Source: JAUIAI01 sp041396585
GTDB taxonomy: Bacteria; Pseudomonadota; Gammaproteobacteria; Burkholderiales; Burkholderiaceae_E
Length of the DNA stretch: 64,000 bases
Assembly (NCBI GenBank): GCA_041396585.1
Contig: JAWKYG010000002.1
Coordinates: 355,568 to 419,567, forward strand
Reading direction: 5' to 3'
The translations under genes were made by a program, and so were the position numbers. Below are positions 45,145 to 54,558 of this stretch, piece after piece (positions within the stretch are counted from its first letter, which is position 1; each line of letters starts with the position of its first letter). The notes below the pieces were generated by a model. The model searched no databases. It was not told the origin of the DNA and worked only from the letters and a program-made list of their open reading frames with translations.

Positions 45145-45869
45145 TCAGTTGCCGTAGAAATCCACGCGCTGCGGCGTGTACGGCGTGCCTTCGCCCAGGA
45201 AGCGGCGTCGCACTTCGCGGGCGCGCTCGGTAGCTGCGGCCTGCCGCGCCAGTTCCAACGCGGCTGCGCGATCCTGCGTGATCTGGAGCCGCTGCGTCTG
45301 GATCGACTGCTTGGCCTGCAAGGCCAGCAACTGATTCGTGGCCTGCATGGCTTGCAGCGCGCCTGGGCCGACTGGCTCTTGCCCACGAGGTCGGCCAGCA
45401 CGCCTTCGTCATCGCTCAAGTTCTGCGATGCCTGGGCCTGCATCCGCATGGTGGTCTGCAAGCCGTTGAGCGTGTTCTTCCAACGATCCTGCGTGTCGCG
45501 GTACATCTGGTCGCCGCTGACGGTGGCGGCGTACTGCTCCGGGTACAGGCGCGCGAACTCCCGATCCAGATTCGTCACGTCATAGGCCAAGCCCTTGGCC
45601 TGCGCGATCAGTCGCTCGGTCGTCGCCAGATTGGCGCGCAACTGGCCGACCACGCTAGACGGCAGGCTGGCGAGGTTGCGCGCCTGGTTCATCAGCATCT
45701 GCGCTTCGTTCTGAAGCTGCTGGATCTGGTTGTTGATCTGCTCCAGCGTGCGGATCGCGGTCAGCGTGTTCTGCACGAGGTTCGTGGGGTCGATGACCAC
45801 CCATTGCGCATGGGCGGTGGCGGTGCAAAGCATGGCCGCGATGGCGGCGGCGATAAGGCGCTTTTTCAT
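45145..45869 (-). pseudogene. trbJ: Conjugal transfer protein TrbJ (VirB5-like), one-base frameshift
   Basis: Signal peptide MKKRLIAAAIAAMLCTATAHA, then the VirB5-like helical body (WVVIDPTNLVQNTLTAI, QLQNEAQMLMNQARNLA, YDVTNLDREFARLYPEQYA). After VGKSQSAQ the frame goes wrong; restoring one C in the CC run near 45362 reads QGALQAMQATNQLLALQAKQ in part and ends FLGEGTPYTPQRVDFYGN at 45145, giving 241 aa. Minor pilus/adhesin of the T4SS. Probably a base error, because the rest of the operon is intact. Confidence 0.85.
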
Positions 45870-48319
45870 GACAGGTTCTCCAGGGGTTCGTCAGCGAGGG
45901 AACCCGGCGCGAGGCCGGGGAACGAGGGCAGCAGATCGGCCGCCCAATCGAGGCCGCGATGGCGCAGCCAGTCGCCCGCGAAGCCGGGCACGCCGGCGGC
46001 GGCCAGCACCGCGTCCATGTCGCGCTGGTCTTGCGGCGTGGATGCGCCCGCGAAGGCCAGCGTCGCCGGCCCCAGGTCGAGGTCAAACAGGCGGTTGCCG
46101 AGGCGGGATTGGTAGTAGTAGTCGCGCTTGGGCTGCGCGGTGGCGACGATTTCGATCTGACGCCTGTTGAGGCCGAAGCCCTCGTAGATCGTGCGAATCT
46201 GAGGCTCGGTCGCCTGCGGGTTGGCGAGGAAAATGCGGCTCGCGCAGCTCTCGATGATCGCGGGCGCGATGCTCGAATCCTTGATGTCCGCGAGCGACTG
46301 CGTGGCGAAGATGACGCTGACGTTTCGTTTGCGCAGCGTCTTGAGCCACTGGCGAATGCGTGCCGCGAACACCGGGTCATCCAAGAACAGCCACGCTTCA
46401 TCGAGGATCAGCAGCGTGGGCGCACCGTCAAAGCGTTCGTCGAAGCGTGCGAAGAGGTAATGCAGCACGGCCATGACGGCGGCCTTGCTGTGCATCAGCT
46501 CCTCCATCTCGAAGCACTGCACGTCGGCCATGCCGAGGCGGTTATGGTCGGCGTCCAGCAGCTTGCCGTGCGCGCCACCGAGCACATAGGGCGACAGCGC
46601 CTGCCGCAGCGCGTTCGATTGCAGCAGCACGGAAAGCCCCGTCATCGTGCGCTGCTCCACCGGCGCACCGGCGAGACTGCCCAGCGCCGACCAAATGGCC
46701 GCCTTCTCGTCGGGGCCGACTGCCACGCCTTCGTGCAGCAAGCGGCCTTCGATCCATTCGGCGGCCCAGGTGCGGTAGCCCTCACGGTCGATGCGTGCCA
46801 AGGGCTGGAAAGCGATTTCGCCGTCCGTGCCCAGGTCGTAGTGTTCGCCGCCCAGACCGAGGATGGTGGCCCGCATGGAGCGGCCCATGTCGAAGGCGAA
46901 GATGCGCGAGCCGCGATAGCGACGGAACTGCATCGCCAGCGTGGCGAGCAAGACCGACTTGCCCATGCCGGTCGGGCCGGCGACCAGCGTATGGCCCACG
47001 TCGCCGATGTGCGTCACCAGCCGGAACGGCGTCGCGCCATCAGTGCGCGTGACGATCAGCGGCGGGCCGTCGAGATGGTCATTCTTCTCCGGCCCGGCCC
47101 ATACCGCCGACACCGGCATCATGTGCGCCAGGTTCAGCGTCGAGACGATGGGCTGACGCACGTTGGCGTAGGCGTTGCCCGGAATGGACGACAGCCATGC
47201 ATCCACGGCGTTGAGCGTTTCGGGAATGGTGACGAAGCCCCGGCCCTGGATGGCACGCTCCACCATGCGCAGCTTCTCGTCGGCTGCGCCGGCGTCCTCG
47301 TCCATGACGGTGACGGTCGCCGTCAGGTAGCCGAAGGCGACTTGATCGCTACCCAGTTCCTGCAAGGCGGCATCCGCGTCCGCCGCCTTGTTGTTCGCGT
47401 CGGTATCGACCAGCGGGCTTTCCTGCTGGAAGATCGTTTCGCGCAGCAGCGCGATGACGTTCTTGCGCTTGGCGAACCACTGGCGGCGCAAGCGCCCCAA
47501 CTCCCGTTCCGCCTCGGATTTGTCGAGGCACAGAAAGCGCGTGCTCCAGCGATACCCAAATCCCAGGCGGTTGAGGTCGTCCAGAATCCCCGGCCAGGTC
47601 GAGGTCTGGAAGCCGCGCACCGACACCACGCGCAGGTGCTGGTCGCCCAGCATGGGCGCCAGGCCGCCGACCAGCGCGGAATCGGTGAGCAGCGCGTCGA
47701 TGTGGAACGGCACTTCGGGCACGCCGACGCGGTAGCGCCGCGTGGAGATGGTCGCGTGCAGGTAGGTCAGCGTCTGGCCGTCATCGAGCCAGGCGATTTC
47801 CGGCATCACGCCATCGAGCAGGTCAAAGACGCGATCCGTTTCCGCGCTGAAGGCCTGCAGCCGCTCGCGCCAGTCCACGCCATTCGTCGGCGTGTTCTCG
47901 TAGAGCATCTTGGCTGCACGGGCGCGGGATTCCTCGGGCGGCAGGTACACCAGCGTCAGGTGATAGCCGCTCTCGAAGTGGTTGCCCGAGTCCTCGAAGG
48001 TGGCGCGGCGTTCCTCATCAACCAGCCATGAAAGTGGCTCGGGAAACTCCGAGTGCGGATAGTCGGCCGCAGGCCGGCGCTCGGCTTCGATGAACAGCGC
48101 CCAGCCCGATCCCAGCCGGCGCAGCGCGTTGTTCAACCGTGCCGACGTGGCGATCAGCTCGCCTTGTGTTGCGCTGTCGAGGTCAGGCCCGCGAAACCGG
48201 GCCGTGCGCTGGAAACTGCCATCCTTGTTCAAGACGACGCCGGGTGCGACCAGCCCGGCCCAGGGCAGCCAGTCGGCAAGCAAAGCCGGGCGCTGGCGGT
48301 ATTCGGCGAGGTTCAGCAT
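45866..48319 (-). CDS. trbE: Conjugal transfer ATPase TrbE (VirB4-like)
   Basis: 817 aa. N-terminal CagE/VirB4 region (residues 1-400), Walker A GPTGMGKSVLL near 447, Walker B LLILDEAWLF near 640, and RKRNVSVIFATQSLADI after it. The largest T4SS ATPase; drives pilus assembly and DNA transfer. Overlaps trbJ by 4 bases and follows trbD by 15. Confidence 0.97.
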   Translation of the reverse strand: MLNLAEYRQRPALLADWLPWAGLVAPGVVLNKDGSFQRTARFRGPDLDSATQGELIATSARLNNALRRLGSGWALFIEAERRPAADYPHSEFPEPLSWLVDEERRATFEDSGNHFESGYHLTLVYLPPEESRARAAKMLYENTPTNGVDWRERLQAFSAETDRVFDLLDGVMPEIAWLDDGQTLTYLHATISTRRYRVGVPEVPFHIDALLTDSALVGGLAPMLGDQHLRVVSVRGFQTSTWPGILDDLNRLGFGYRWSTRFLCLDKSEAERELGRLRRQWFAKRKNVIALLRETIFQQESPLVDTDANNKAADADAALQELGSDQVAFGYLTATVTVMDEDAGAADEKLRMVERAIQGRGFVTIPETLNAVDAWLSSIPGNAYANVRQPIVSTLNLAHMMPVSAVWAGPEKNDHLDGPPLIVTRTDGATPFRLVTHIGDVGHTLVAGPTGMGKSVLLATLAMQFRRYRGSRIFAFDMGRSMRATILGLGGEHYDLGTDGEIAFQPLARIDREGYRTWAAEWIEGRLLHEGVAVGPDEKAAIWSALGSLAGAPVEQRTMTGLSVLLQSNALRQALSPYVLGGAHGKLLDADHNRLGMADVQCFEMEELMHSKAAVMAVLHYLFARFDERFDGAPTLLILDEAWLFLDDPVFAARIRQWLKTLRKRNVSVIFATQSLADIKDSSIAPAIIESCASRIFLANPQATEPQIRTIYEGFGLNRRQIEIVATAQPKRDYYYQSRLGNRLFDLDLGPATLAFAGASTPQDQRDMDAVLAAAGVPGFAGDWLRHRGLDWAADLLPSFPGLAPGSLADEPLENLS

Positions 48320-48334
48320 CGCGGCGTCCTCCCC

Positions 48335-48607
48335 TCACACGTCCAGCAGCGGGCGGTGTTTGATGTGTCGCGCGAAGACCTGCATGAACTGCGGATCGAC
48401 GCGCGCACCCCATACCGCCAGCGAATGGCCGACGATCCAGAGCACCACACCGGGAATCCACAGTTGCAGGCCAAGCCCGACGGCGGCGGCCAGCGTGCCG
48501 TTCGCAATGGCGACCGTTCGCGGTGCCCCGCCCAGCAGGATCGGCTCCGTGAGCGACCGATGCAGCGGCACCTCGAAGCCGACCGCGAAGGTGTCCGGGG
48601 CACTCAT
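48335..48607 (-). CDS. trbD: Conjugal transfer protein TrbD (VirB3-like)
   Basis: 90 aa from ATG 48607, overlapping the trbC stop as ATGA. Sequence FEVPLHRSLTEPILLGGAPR then two hydrophobic segments (AIANGTLAAAVGLGLQLW, PGVVLWIVGHSLAVW), the VirB3 pattern. Small membrane partner of TrbE. Confidence 0.93.
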   Translation of the reverse strand: MSAPDTFAVGFEVPLHRSLTEPILLGGAPRTVAIANGTLAAAVGLGLQLWIPGVVLWIVGHSLAVWGARVDPQFMQVFARHIKHRPLLDV

Positions 48608-48987
48608 ACGACGGCCCCGCCGGAGAAGCTGAAGAACGACAGGAAGAAGCTCGAAGCCGCGAAGGCGATGGACAGACCGAACACGATCTGGATCAGCTTG
48701 CGGAATCCGCCCGACGTGTCGCCGAAGGCGAGCGCAAGGCCCGTGGCGATGATGATGATGACGGCCACGATGCGCGCCACCGGCCCCTGGATGGATTCGA
48801 GGATGGATTGCAGTGGGCCTTCCCACGGCATCGAGGAACCGGCGGCCTGCGCGGTTCCGGCCAGGAACAGCAGCAGCGCAGCCAGCAGCAGCCCTTGCGC
48901 CGCAGGGCGGGCCAGGCTGCGCAGCCGCGCAAGGCGCAAAGCCGGATTTGCAGAAAAACGGAAAGCAGGAACGATCATCTGCGTCAT
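48604..48987 (-). CDS. trbC: Conjugal transfer prepilin TrbC (VirB2-like)
   Basis: 127 aa. Long signal region (GLLLAALLLFLAGTAQA), cleaved before AGSSMPWEGPLQ, then two membrane helices (IVAVIIIIATGLALAFGD and LIQIVFGLSIAFAASSFF) with a short polar loop. Major pilin subunit. Overlaps trbB by 4 bases. Confidence 0.93.
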   Translation of the reverse strand: MTQMIVPAFRFSANPALRLARLRSLARPAAQGLLLAALLLFLAGTAQAAGSSMPWEGPLQSILESIQGPVARIVAVIIIIATGLALAFGDTSGGFRKLIQIVFGLSIAFAASSFFLSFFSFSGGAVV

Positions 48988-50048
48988 GGCAGTTCTCCAA
49001 GTGAGTCAGGGGATGGGGACGTCGCCGCAGCGGGTGCGGCATCGGGGTTTGGCGACAACTCGGGAAACGGCGTGTCCAGCGCGTCCGCCTCCCAATCCGC
49101 CAATCGGTAGCCCACGCCGTCGAAGCCGACGACGCGGGCAATGCTCTCGATGCGGCGCTTGCGTCCGCGCCCGCCGATGTGGATCACCACGTTGACCGCC
49201 TCAGCGATCAGCGCACGGGGCGGATTCACCGCCACTTCGAGAATCAGTTGCTCCAGGCGCAGCAGCGCGCCGAGCGCGGAGCCGGCATGGATCGTCGCGA
49301 TGCCGCCCGGATGGCCGGTGCCCCACACCTTGATGAGATCCAGCGCCTCGGCCCCGCGCACCTCGCCGACCACCACGCGATCAGGCCGCAGGCGCATGGA
49401 CGAGCGCACCAGCTCGGTCATGGACACCACGCCTTGCCGCGTGCGCAGCGGAACGTGGTCGCGCGCAGCGCATTGCAGTTCCACCGTGTCTTCGAGCACC
49501 AGCACGCGGTCGCCTGTGGCGGCGATCTCGGCCAGCAGCGCATTGGCGAGCGTTGTCTTGCCACTGCTGGTGGCGCCGGCGATCAGGACGTTCTGCCGCT
49601 CGCGCACGGCGCGAACGAGAAAGCCGGCCTGGGCGGCGGTCATCATTCCGTCCTCGATGTAGCGCGAAAGAGGAATGACGCCGATGGCGCGCTTGCGCAG
49701 CGCGAAGGCTGGCCCCGGCGCCGCTGGTGGCAAGATGCCCTCGAAGCGTTCTCCCGTCTCGGGCAATTCGGCGGACAGCAGCGGTTGGCCGCGATGCACT
49801 TCCGCGCCGACGTGGGCGGCGACCAGGCGGATGATTCGCTCGCCATCTGCTTCGGGCATCTCCACGCCCATCGGCGCGCGGCCCGACGAAAGCCGATCCA
49901 CCCAAAGGGTGCGATCGGGGTTGAGCATGATTTCCACCACATCCGGGTCTTCGAGCGCTGTAGCAATCAGCGGCCCCATCGCGGTGCGCAACATCTGGAT
50001 GCGGCGGTCGAGCGAGGTGGCACTCATAGACTGCGGAACCGCGCTCAT
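48984..50048 (-). CDS. trbB: Conjugal transfer ATPase TrbB (VirB11-like)
   Basis: 354 aa from ATG 50048; the open frame upstream belongs to other genes. VirB11/secretion ATPase motifs: Walker A GATSSGKTTLANALL near 159, Asp box RVLVLEDTVELQ, Walker B RPDRVVVGEVRGAEALDLI, His box GGIATIHAGS. The C-terminus is a Pro/Ala/Asp-rich tail. Hexameric hexamer-ring motor at the inner membrane. Overlaps the copG start by one base. Confidence 0.96.
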   Translation of the reverse strand: MSAVPQSMSATSLDRRIQMLRTAMGPLIATALEDPDVVEIMLNPDRTLWVDRLSSGRAPMGVEMPEADGERIIRLVAAHVGAEVHRGQPLLSAELPETGERFEGILPPAAPGPAFALRKRAIGVIPLSRYIEDGMMTAAQAGFLVRAVRERQNVLIAGATSSGKTTLANALLAEIAATGDRVLVLEDTVELQCAARDHVPLRTRQGVVSMTELVRSSMRLRPDRVVVGEVRGAEALDLIKVWGTGHPGGIATIHAGSALGALLRLEQLILEVAVNPPRALIAEAVNVVIHIGGRGRKRRIESIARVVGFDGVGYRLADWEADALDTPFPELSPNPDAAPAAATSPSPDSLGELP

Positions 50049-50509
50049 CACGCACGCTCCTGTGCTTGCGCGGTCGCCGCCGCGTCCTCCATCCGCATTG
50101 GATCGGGATGCAGTTCTTCCACCACGTCGCGCACCAGGCTGCGGCCCCGCAGCAGGTGGCGACCGAGCTGCTCGGTGAACTGCTCGAAGCGCGCTTTGCC
50201 CTGTGCGCGTGCCGCGTCTTGGTGCGCCTCGGGAACCGGCGTACTCACGGTCAGGTAGTAGCGGATGAACAGCGCCAGCGTTTCGATGGCGATGTTCTGG
50301 TCGCGCTCCATGCGCTCGGCCTGGCGCGATAGGCGATCCAGCCGCTTGGCGATGGCAGCTTCGCGCTGATCGGCGGCATCGGGTGACAGCCACGATGCGA
50401 GCGCCGCCGCTACGATGGATGACTTGGACACGCCTTTCTTGGCGGCCAGCTCGTCCAGGCGCTTGGCGTGCTCCGGCTGGATGAACAAGTTGAGGCGATA
50501 GTGGCTCAT
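50048..50509 (-). CDS. CopG/ribbon-helix-helix protein of the transfer region
   Basis: 153 aa. N-terminal RHH: RLNLFIQPEHAKRLDELAAK then GVSKSSIVAAALASWL. The remainder is charged and helical. Such a gene lies between traG and trbB throughout the Tn4371 family, and is presumed to bind DNA and regulate transfer genes or assist TraG. It overlaps traG by 4 bases and trbB by one. Confidence 0.88.
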   Translation of the reverse strand: MSHYRLNLFIQPEHAKRLDELAAKKGVSKSSIVAAALASWLSPDAADQREAAIAKRLDRLSRQAERMERDQNIAIETLALFIRYYLTVSTPVPEAHQDAARAQGKARFEQFTEQLGRHLLRGRSLVRDVVEELHPDPMRMEDAAATAQAQERA

Positions 50510-52527
50510 AGCTCAATTCCGTCGTTGGGGTCGAGAGAAGCCAGCCGGGCCGTGCGTTGCATGGCTGGATCAAGCTGGCGCGGAAGGGGAAGCGGCAAGT
50601 CGTCGTCGTCATCGAGCAGCCCAAGGTCGGCCACGGGCGCGGCCCGCTCGGGGTCGTAGGCGACGGTTTCGGAAAGCTCGGGCTGGCGGCGCGGGCCGCC
50701 GTCGTCGGCCGTACCCAAGTTCTCCACGCCATCGGCGGATGCCGTGGCCGGTGCGGCGGGCACGGCCGGAATCGCCAGCCCGCTCCAGTCGTCAGGCCGC
50801 GATGGCGGCGCGTCTGCGTACTGCCCATCCGCCAGCGTGGGCGGCGGCAACACGCGCCGCTTGAAATTGCTGTCCGCGTAGTAGCGCAGCTTCTTCGCCT
50901 TGATCGGTGCCACGCTGGACACCATCACCACGGCCTCGTCAGGCGGAAGCTGCATGACTTCGCCCGGCGTCAGCAGCGGGCGCGCGGTTTCTTGGCGCGA
51001 CACCATCAGGTGGCCCAGCCACGGCGCGAGCCGATGGCCCGCGTAATTGCGCTGGGCGCGCAGCTCGGTGGCCGTACCCAGCGTCTCGGAAATCCGTTTG
51101 GCGGTGCGCTCGTCGTTCGTGGCGAACGTCACGCGCACATGGCAGTTGTCGAGGATGGAGTGGTTCTGCCCATACGCCTTGTCGATCTGGTTGAGCGACT
51201 GCGCGATGAGGAAGCTGCGGATGCCGTAGCCCGCCATGAAGGCCAGCGCCGTCTCGAAGAAGTCCAGGCGCCCCAGCGCCGGGAACTCATCGAGCATCAG
51301 CAGCAGCTTGTGGCGACGCTCGATGCCGTCGGAGCCATTGAGCGATTCGGTGAGGCGCCGCCCGATCTGATTGAGGATCAGACGGATGAGAGGCTTCGTC
51401 CGCGAAATGTCCGAAGGCGGCACCACCAGGTACAGCGACACCGGATGCTCGGCCGCGATCAGGTCAGCGATGCGCCAGTCGCAGCGCGACGTGACTTCGG
51501 CCACCGTGGGATCACGGTAGAGGCCGAGGAACGACATGGCGGTGCTCAACACGCCGGAACGCTCGTTGTCCGACTTGTTGAGCACTTCGCGCGCGGCGGA
51601 CGCCACCACGGGATGCGGGCCACCACCTTCCCCGCCCACGAGGTGCGGCGTGGTCATCATCCGGTGCAAGGTCAGCTCGAACGGGCTGGCCGGATCGGAG
51701 AGGAAGTTGGCGACGCCGCGCAGCGTCTTGTCTTCGCCCGCGTAGAGGACATGCAAGATGGCCCCGACCAGCAGCGCGTGCGAGGTCTTCTCCCAGTGGT
51801 TGCGCTTCTCCAGCGCGCCTTCGGGATCAACCAGAATGTCCGCGATGTTCTGTACGTCGCGCACCTCATGCGCGCCGCGCCGTACCTCCAGCAGCGGGTT
51901 GTAGGCGGCCGACTTCGCATCGGTGGGGTTGAACAGAAGGCAATGCGAGAAGTGCGAGCGCCAGCCTGCGGTGATCTGCCAGTTCTCGCCCTTGATGTCG
52001 TGGATGACGGCGGATGTAGGCCACGACAGCAGCGTTGGCACCACCAGACCCACGCCCTTGCCCGAGCGCGTGGGTGCGAAGGTCAGGACGTGCTCCGGGC
52101 CTTCATGCCGCAGGTACTGGCGGTCGTGCTGGCCGAGGAACACGCCGGTCGGCTGCGTGAGGCCGGCCTTGCGAATGTCATCCGCATTCGCCCAGCGGGC
52201 CGAGCCGTAGGTCGTGACCAGGCGCGATTGACGCGAACGCCAGATCGACATGCCGATGGCCACAACCACCGCCAGCAGGCTGCTGCCGGCTGCAATGGCG
52301 CCTCCCGTATCGAAGACCTCCGGCGCATATGCGTCGAAGAAGAACCACCACTCGAACAGCTTCCACGGGTGGTATATCGGCGTTCCGAGAAGATCGAACA
52401 AGGGCGAGCCAAGGCGTACTTGATAGCCAAGGGCTGCTGCTGTCCATTGTGTGGCGCCCCACACGCCGGCGATCACGATGCCGAATACGACGGCGATCTG
52501 ACCGAACAGCACGTTTGTCCCTTGCAT
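50506..52527 (-). CDS. traG: Type IV coupling protein TraG (VirD4-like)
   Basis: 673 aa from ATG 52527, which has GGAGG seven bases upstream; the longer frame to 52578 lacks this. Two N-terminal membrane helices (FGQIAVVFGIVIAGVW, and GGAIAAGSSLLAVVVAIGMS), Walker A APTRSGKGVGLVVPTLL near 154, Walker B LLLMLDEFPALGRLD near 412, and the IAQSLNQIDKAYG segment. It delivers the relaxase-DNA complex to the channel. First gene of the trb operon in this window. Confidence 0.96.
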   Translation of the reverse strand: MQGTNVLFGQIAVVFGIVIAGVWGATQWTAAALGYQVRLGSPLFDLLGTPIYHPWKLFEWWFFFDAYAPEVFDTGGAIAAGSSLLAVVVAIGMSIWRSRQSRLVTTYGSARWANADDIRKAGLTQPTGVFLGQHDRQYLRHEGPEHVLTFAPTRSGKGVGLVVPTLLSWPTSAVIHDIKGENWQITAGWRSHFSHCLLFNPTDAKSAAYNPLLEVRRGAHEVRDVQNIADILVDPEGALEKRNHWEKTSHALLVGAILHVLYAGEDKTLRGVANFLSDPASPFELTLHRMMTTPHLVGGEGGGPHPVVASAAREVLNKSDNERSGVLSTAMSFLGLYRDPTVAEVTSRCDWRIADLIAAEHPVSLYLVVPPSDISRTKPLIRLILNQIGRRLTESLNGSDGIERRHKLLLMLDEFPALGRLDFFETALAFMAGYGIRSFLIAQSLNQIDKAYGQNHSILDNCHVRVTFATNDERTAKRISETLGTATELRAQRNYAGHRLAPWLGHLMVSRQETARPLLTPGEVMQLPPDEAVVMVSSVAPIKAKKLRYYADSNFKRRVLPPPTLADGQYADAPPSRPDDWSGLAIPAVPAAPATASADGVENLGTADDGGPRRQPELSETVAYDPERAAPVADLGLLDDDDDLPLPLPRQLDPAMQRTARLASLDPNDGIEL

Positions 52528-52687
52528 GACTTGGCCTCCGATTTCTCCTGCGCTGATTCCCCATGGAAATCGCGGCACAAGGGCGTGCCGCAGGCGTCAG
52601 GATCGGTGCCGGGTCAGTGCCGGTCAAAGACCGTTTCTAGCAGAAAGGTCGAGCGAAAAGACAGAATGAGTGCGGCGGCGAACCAAG

Positions 52688-52721
52688 GAAAAACGCCGCA
52701 AGCGCAGGCGCATTGCGGCGT
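52688..52721 (-). terminator. Intrinsic terminator between eexN and traG
   Basis: On the minus strand ACGCCGCAA, an 11-nt loop, TTGCGGCGT, then TTTTCC. Perfect 9-bp stem and U-tract, 40 bp after the eexN stop. It separates lysR-eexN from traG-trb, implying a separate traG promoter in the following 160 bp. Confidence 0.8.
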
Positions 52722-52761
52722 GTCGAATAGAAAAATGAAGGAATGCGCGAACCGACAGCGA

Positions 52762-53040
52762 TCAGAACTTGGGTGCTTCCTTCGGCGGCGTGTAAGGGGT
52801 TTCGCCATCGCCGTAGAACCGCTTGCGCGTGGCCTCGGCCACCCGGTTGCACAGCACGTCGCCGAGCTTGGGACGATCCGTCTTGCATTCCTGGCGCAGT
52901 TCTTTGAGCCGTTCAGGGTTGGCAGCCAGTTCTTCCACCGTCGGGATGCTCGCGCCCGAGTCCTCAGCCTTTCGAGGCGCTTCGGATTGGCTGCAGGAAG
53001 TCAGGACGGCTGCCAGCACAAGCGGGATGATCTTTCTCAT
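52762..53040 (-). CDS. eexN: EexN family entry-exclusion lipoprotein
   Basis: 92 aa. Lipoprotein signal IIPLVLAAVLTSCSQSEA (lipobox LTSC). EexN core: IPTVEELAANPERLKELRQE and DVLCNRVAEATRKRFYGDG, with two Cys in the mature part. Inhibits entry of the same element into cells that already have it. It overlaps lysR by 4 bases, as usual in this ICE family. Confidence 0.9.
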   Translation of the reverse strand: MRKIIPLVLAAVLTSCSQSEAPRKAEDSGASIPTVEELAANPERLKELRQECKTDRPKLGDVLCNRVAEATRKRFYGDGETPYTPPKEAPKF

Positions 53041-53939
53041 GATGTAGGTTCCTCCGGTGACTCAATGGTCTGCACACGTTCAATGAATCGAGTCAGTACA
53101 TCGGACGGGTCGCCTTCAAGGCGTAGCAGATAGGTTGTCAAGGGCGGCACGCGCAATGCCAATGGTCGAGCCACAACACCTGCCTCGCGACTAGCTGCGA
53201 TGTGCGCTTGGCCCGTAAGGCCCAACGCGAAGCCTGCGGAGACCAATGCCATCATCAAGTCGCATGTGGCGACCCTCTCCGCAACCAGCGGTTCCATGTC
53301 CGCCCGGCGCAACACGCGATCAACGTGCTTCGCATGACTCTCACACGCTTGAGGGTCGCAGAGCACCAGCGGATAGCGAAGCAGTTCATCCAAGGGAATT
53401 CGCTTATGGGCCAGCAAAGGATGCCGTGCCGGCACTGCCACCATGAGCGCATCGCTCCAGACAGGCAGGGTCGTGATCCCGTCTCCCACTTCATCGGACT
53501 GCGCGAATCCCACATCGTACAGATCGTCATGCAGCCCCTTGATTTGCTGCGACAGAGGCACCTCGAAGAACCGCAGTTCAACTTCGGGTTCTTCCTGGCG
53601 GCATAACGCCAGCAGTGTCGGCAGGCGTGATGGAGTGATGCCATCCGACAGAGCGACGCGAAGCTGTCCGTGGAATCCGTTGGCCGCTGCCTTCACGCTG
53701 TCGCGCGCTTGCTCCAAGGCAGAGAACACGCGTCGCGCATGCTCCAGAAACAACTCGCCAGCACGGGTCAGGCGGGTGCTTCGTGTAGTGCGGACAAACA
53801 ACGCCACACCAAGGTCTTCTTCCAGTTCCTTGATAGCGCGCGATAGCGGCGACTGTTCAATATGCAGTCGTTCCGCGGCACGGGCGAAGTGGAGTTCTTC
53901 AGCAACGGCCAAGAAGCAACGCAGATGACGAAGCTCCAT
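53037..53939 (-). CDS. LysR-family transcriptional regulator of the ICE
   Basis: 300 aa from MELRHLRCFLAVAEELHFAR (ATG 53939). N-terminal winged helix (RAAERLHIEQSPLSRAIKEL), then the periplasmic-binding-like effector domain (LRVALSDGITPSRLPTLLAL, DVGFAQSDE). Co-oriented with eexN. It presumably controls nearby transfer or cargo genes; the effector is unknown. About 200 bp upstream has no other gene. Confidence 0.93.
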   Translation of the reverse strand: MELRHLRCFLAVAEELHFARAAERLHIEQSPLSRAIKELEEDLGVALFVRTTRSTRLTRAGELFLEHARRVFSALEQARDSVKAAANGFHGQLRVALSDGITPSRLPTLLALCRQEEPEVELRFFEVPLSQQIKGLHDDLYDVGFAQSDEVGDGITTLPVWSDALMVAVPARHPLLAHKRIPLDELLRYPLVLCDPQACESHAKHVDRVLRRADMEPLVAERVATCDLMMALVSAGFALGLTGQAHIAASREAGVVARPLALRVPPLTTYLLRLEGDPSDVLTRFIERVQTIESPEEPTS

Positions 53940-54166
53940 ATAGTGCCCTCTCAAAATGCCGCTTCATCGCAGAGCCTCCATGCTCAATCTTGTCACAACG
54001 ATCTGTGTGGACGACGATTGGCGTCCCGTACAGATGTAGATCGGATGAAAATCTGAGCGATCATGACGCCCCGCCACGATTGCATTTCCCGAATCGTTGA
54101 GAGCCTCGCCTTACGTGTGCAACGATGGCCGCAGACACACTCCGTCGATACTCGAGGAGGAGCCTT

Positions 54167-54420
54167 TTAGTTGGTTAAATCGGCAATTGACAAGAGCAAG
54201 GTGGTGAGTTGCTCTGGCATGGTGATGTGGGGGTTGTGCGAAGCAGGCAGCTCATAATATTTCCACCCTTCTCGGGCTTGAGCGCGGGACGCCGAAAGAC
54301 GAAAGGTGTCATACAGACCAGTCTTCGTACAGTAAATATACGCAGAAGGGATGTTTGAAGCTTCTCCCGCTAGACATAGAGGAGATGTGAACGTAGCAAG
54401 GGGTTGCGGTCCACGCCTCC
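54167..54420 (-). pseudogene. Alpha/beta hydrolase, 3' fragment only
   Basis: Minus frame ending TAA at 54167 reads PLATFTSPLCLAGEASNIP, SAYIYCTKTGLYDTFRL, GWKYYELPASHNPHITMPEQ and a final LTTLLLSIADLTN. This is the C-terminal third of an alpha/beta-fold hydrolase, with the catalytic His in ASHNPHITM. The N-terminal two thirds, including the nucleophile, are absent; sequence similarity ends near 54420 and IS66 begins at 54480. Likely truncated by the IS insertion. Confidence 0.65.
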
Positions 54421-54479
54421 TTGGGCGAGCTTTTGATCATGGTCAGGGGTGTCCGGAGGAAGTGGGCTTGGGGGACCAG

Positions 54480-54505
54480 CCGTATGCGTCCGGCGAACCC
54501 ATCTT
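54480..54505 (+). repeat. IS66 left inverted repeat
   Basis: Begins CCGTATGCGTCCGG and ends CCCATCTT. Exact complement of 59513-59538. Marks the left end of the IS, at least as the conserved part of its terminus. Confidence 0.9.
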
Positions 54506-54558
54506 GAAGCGTAGCGCGATGGTGTCGATGATGGTGTCCACTTGCGGGAGGTGGACAC

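Noticed and set aside
50557..53133. 858-codon plus-strand frame across traG and eexN
   Set aside because: Shadow of traG codon bias; the minus-strand product has complete VirD4 motifs.
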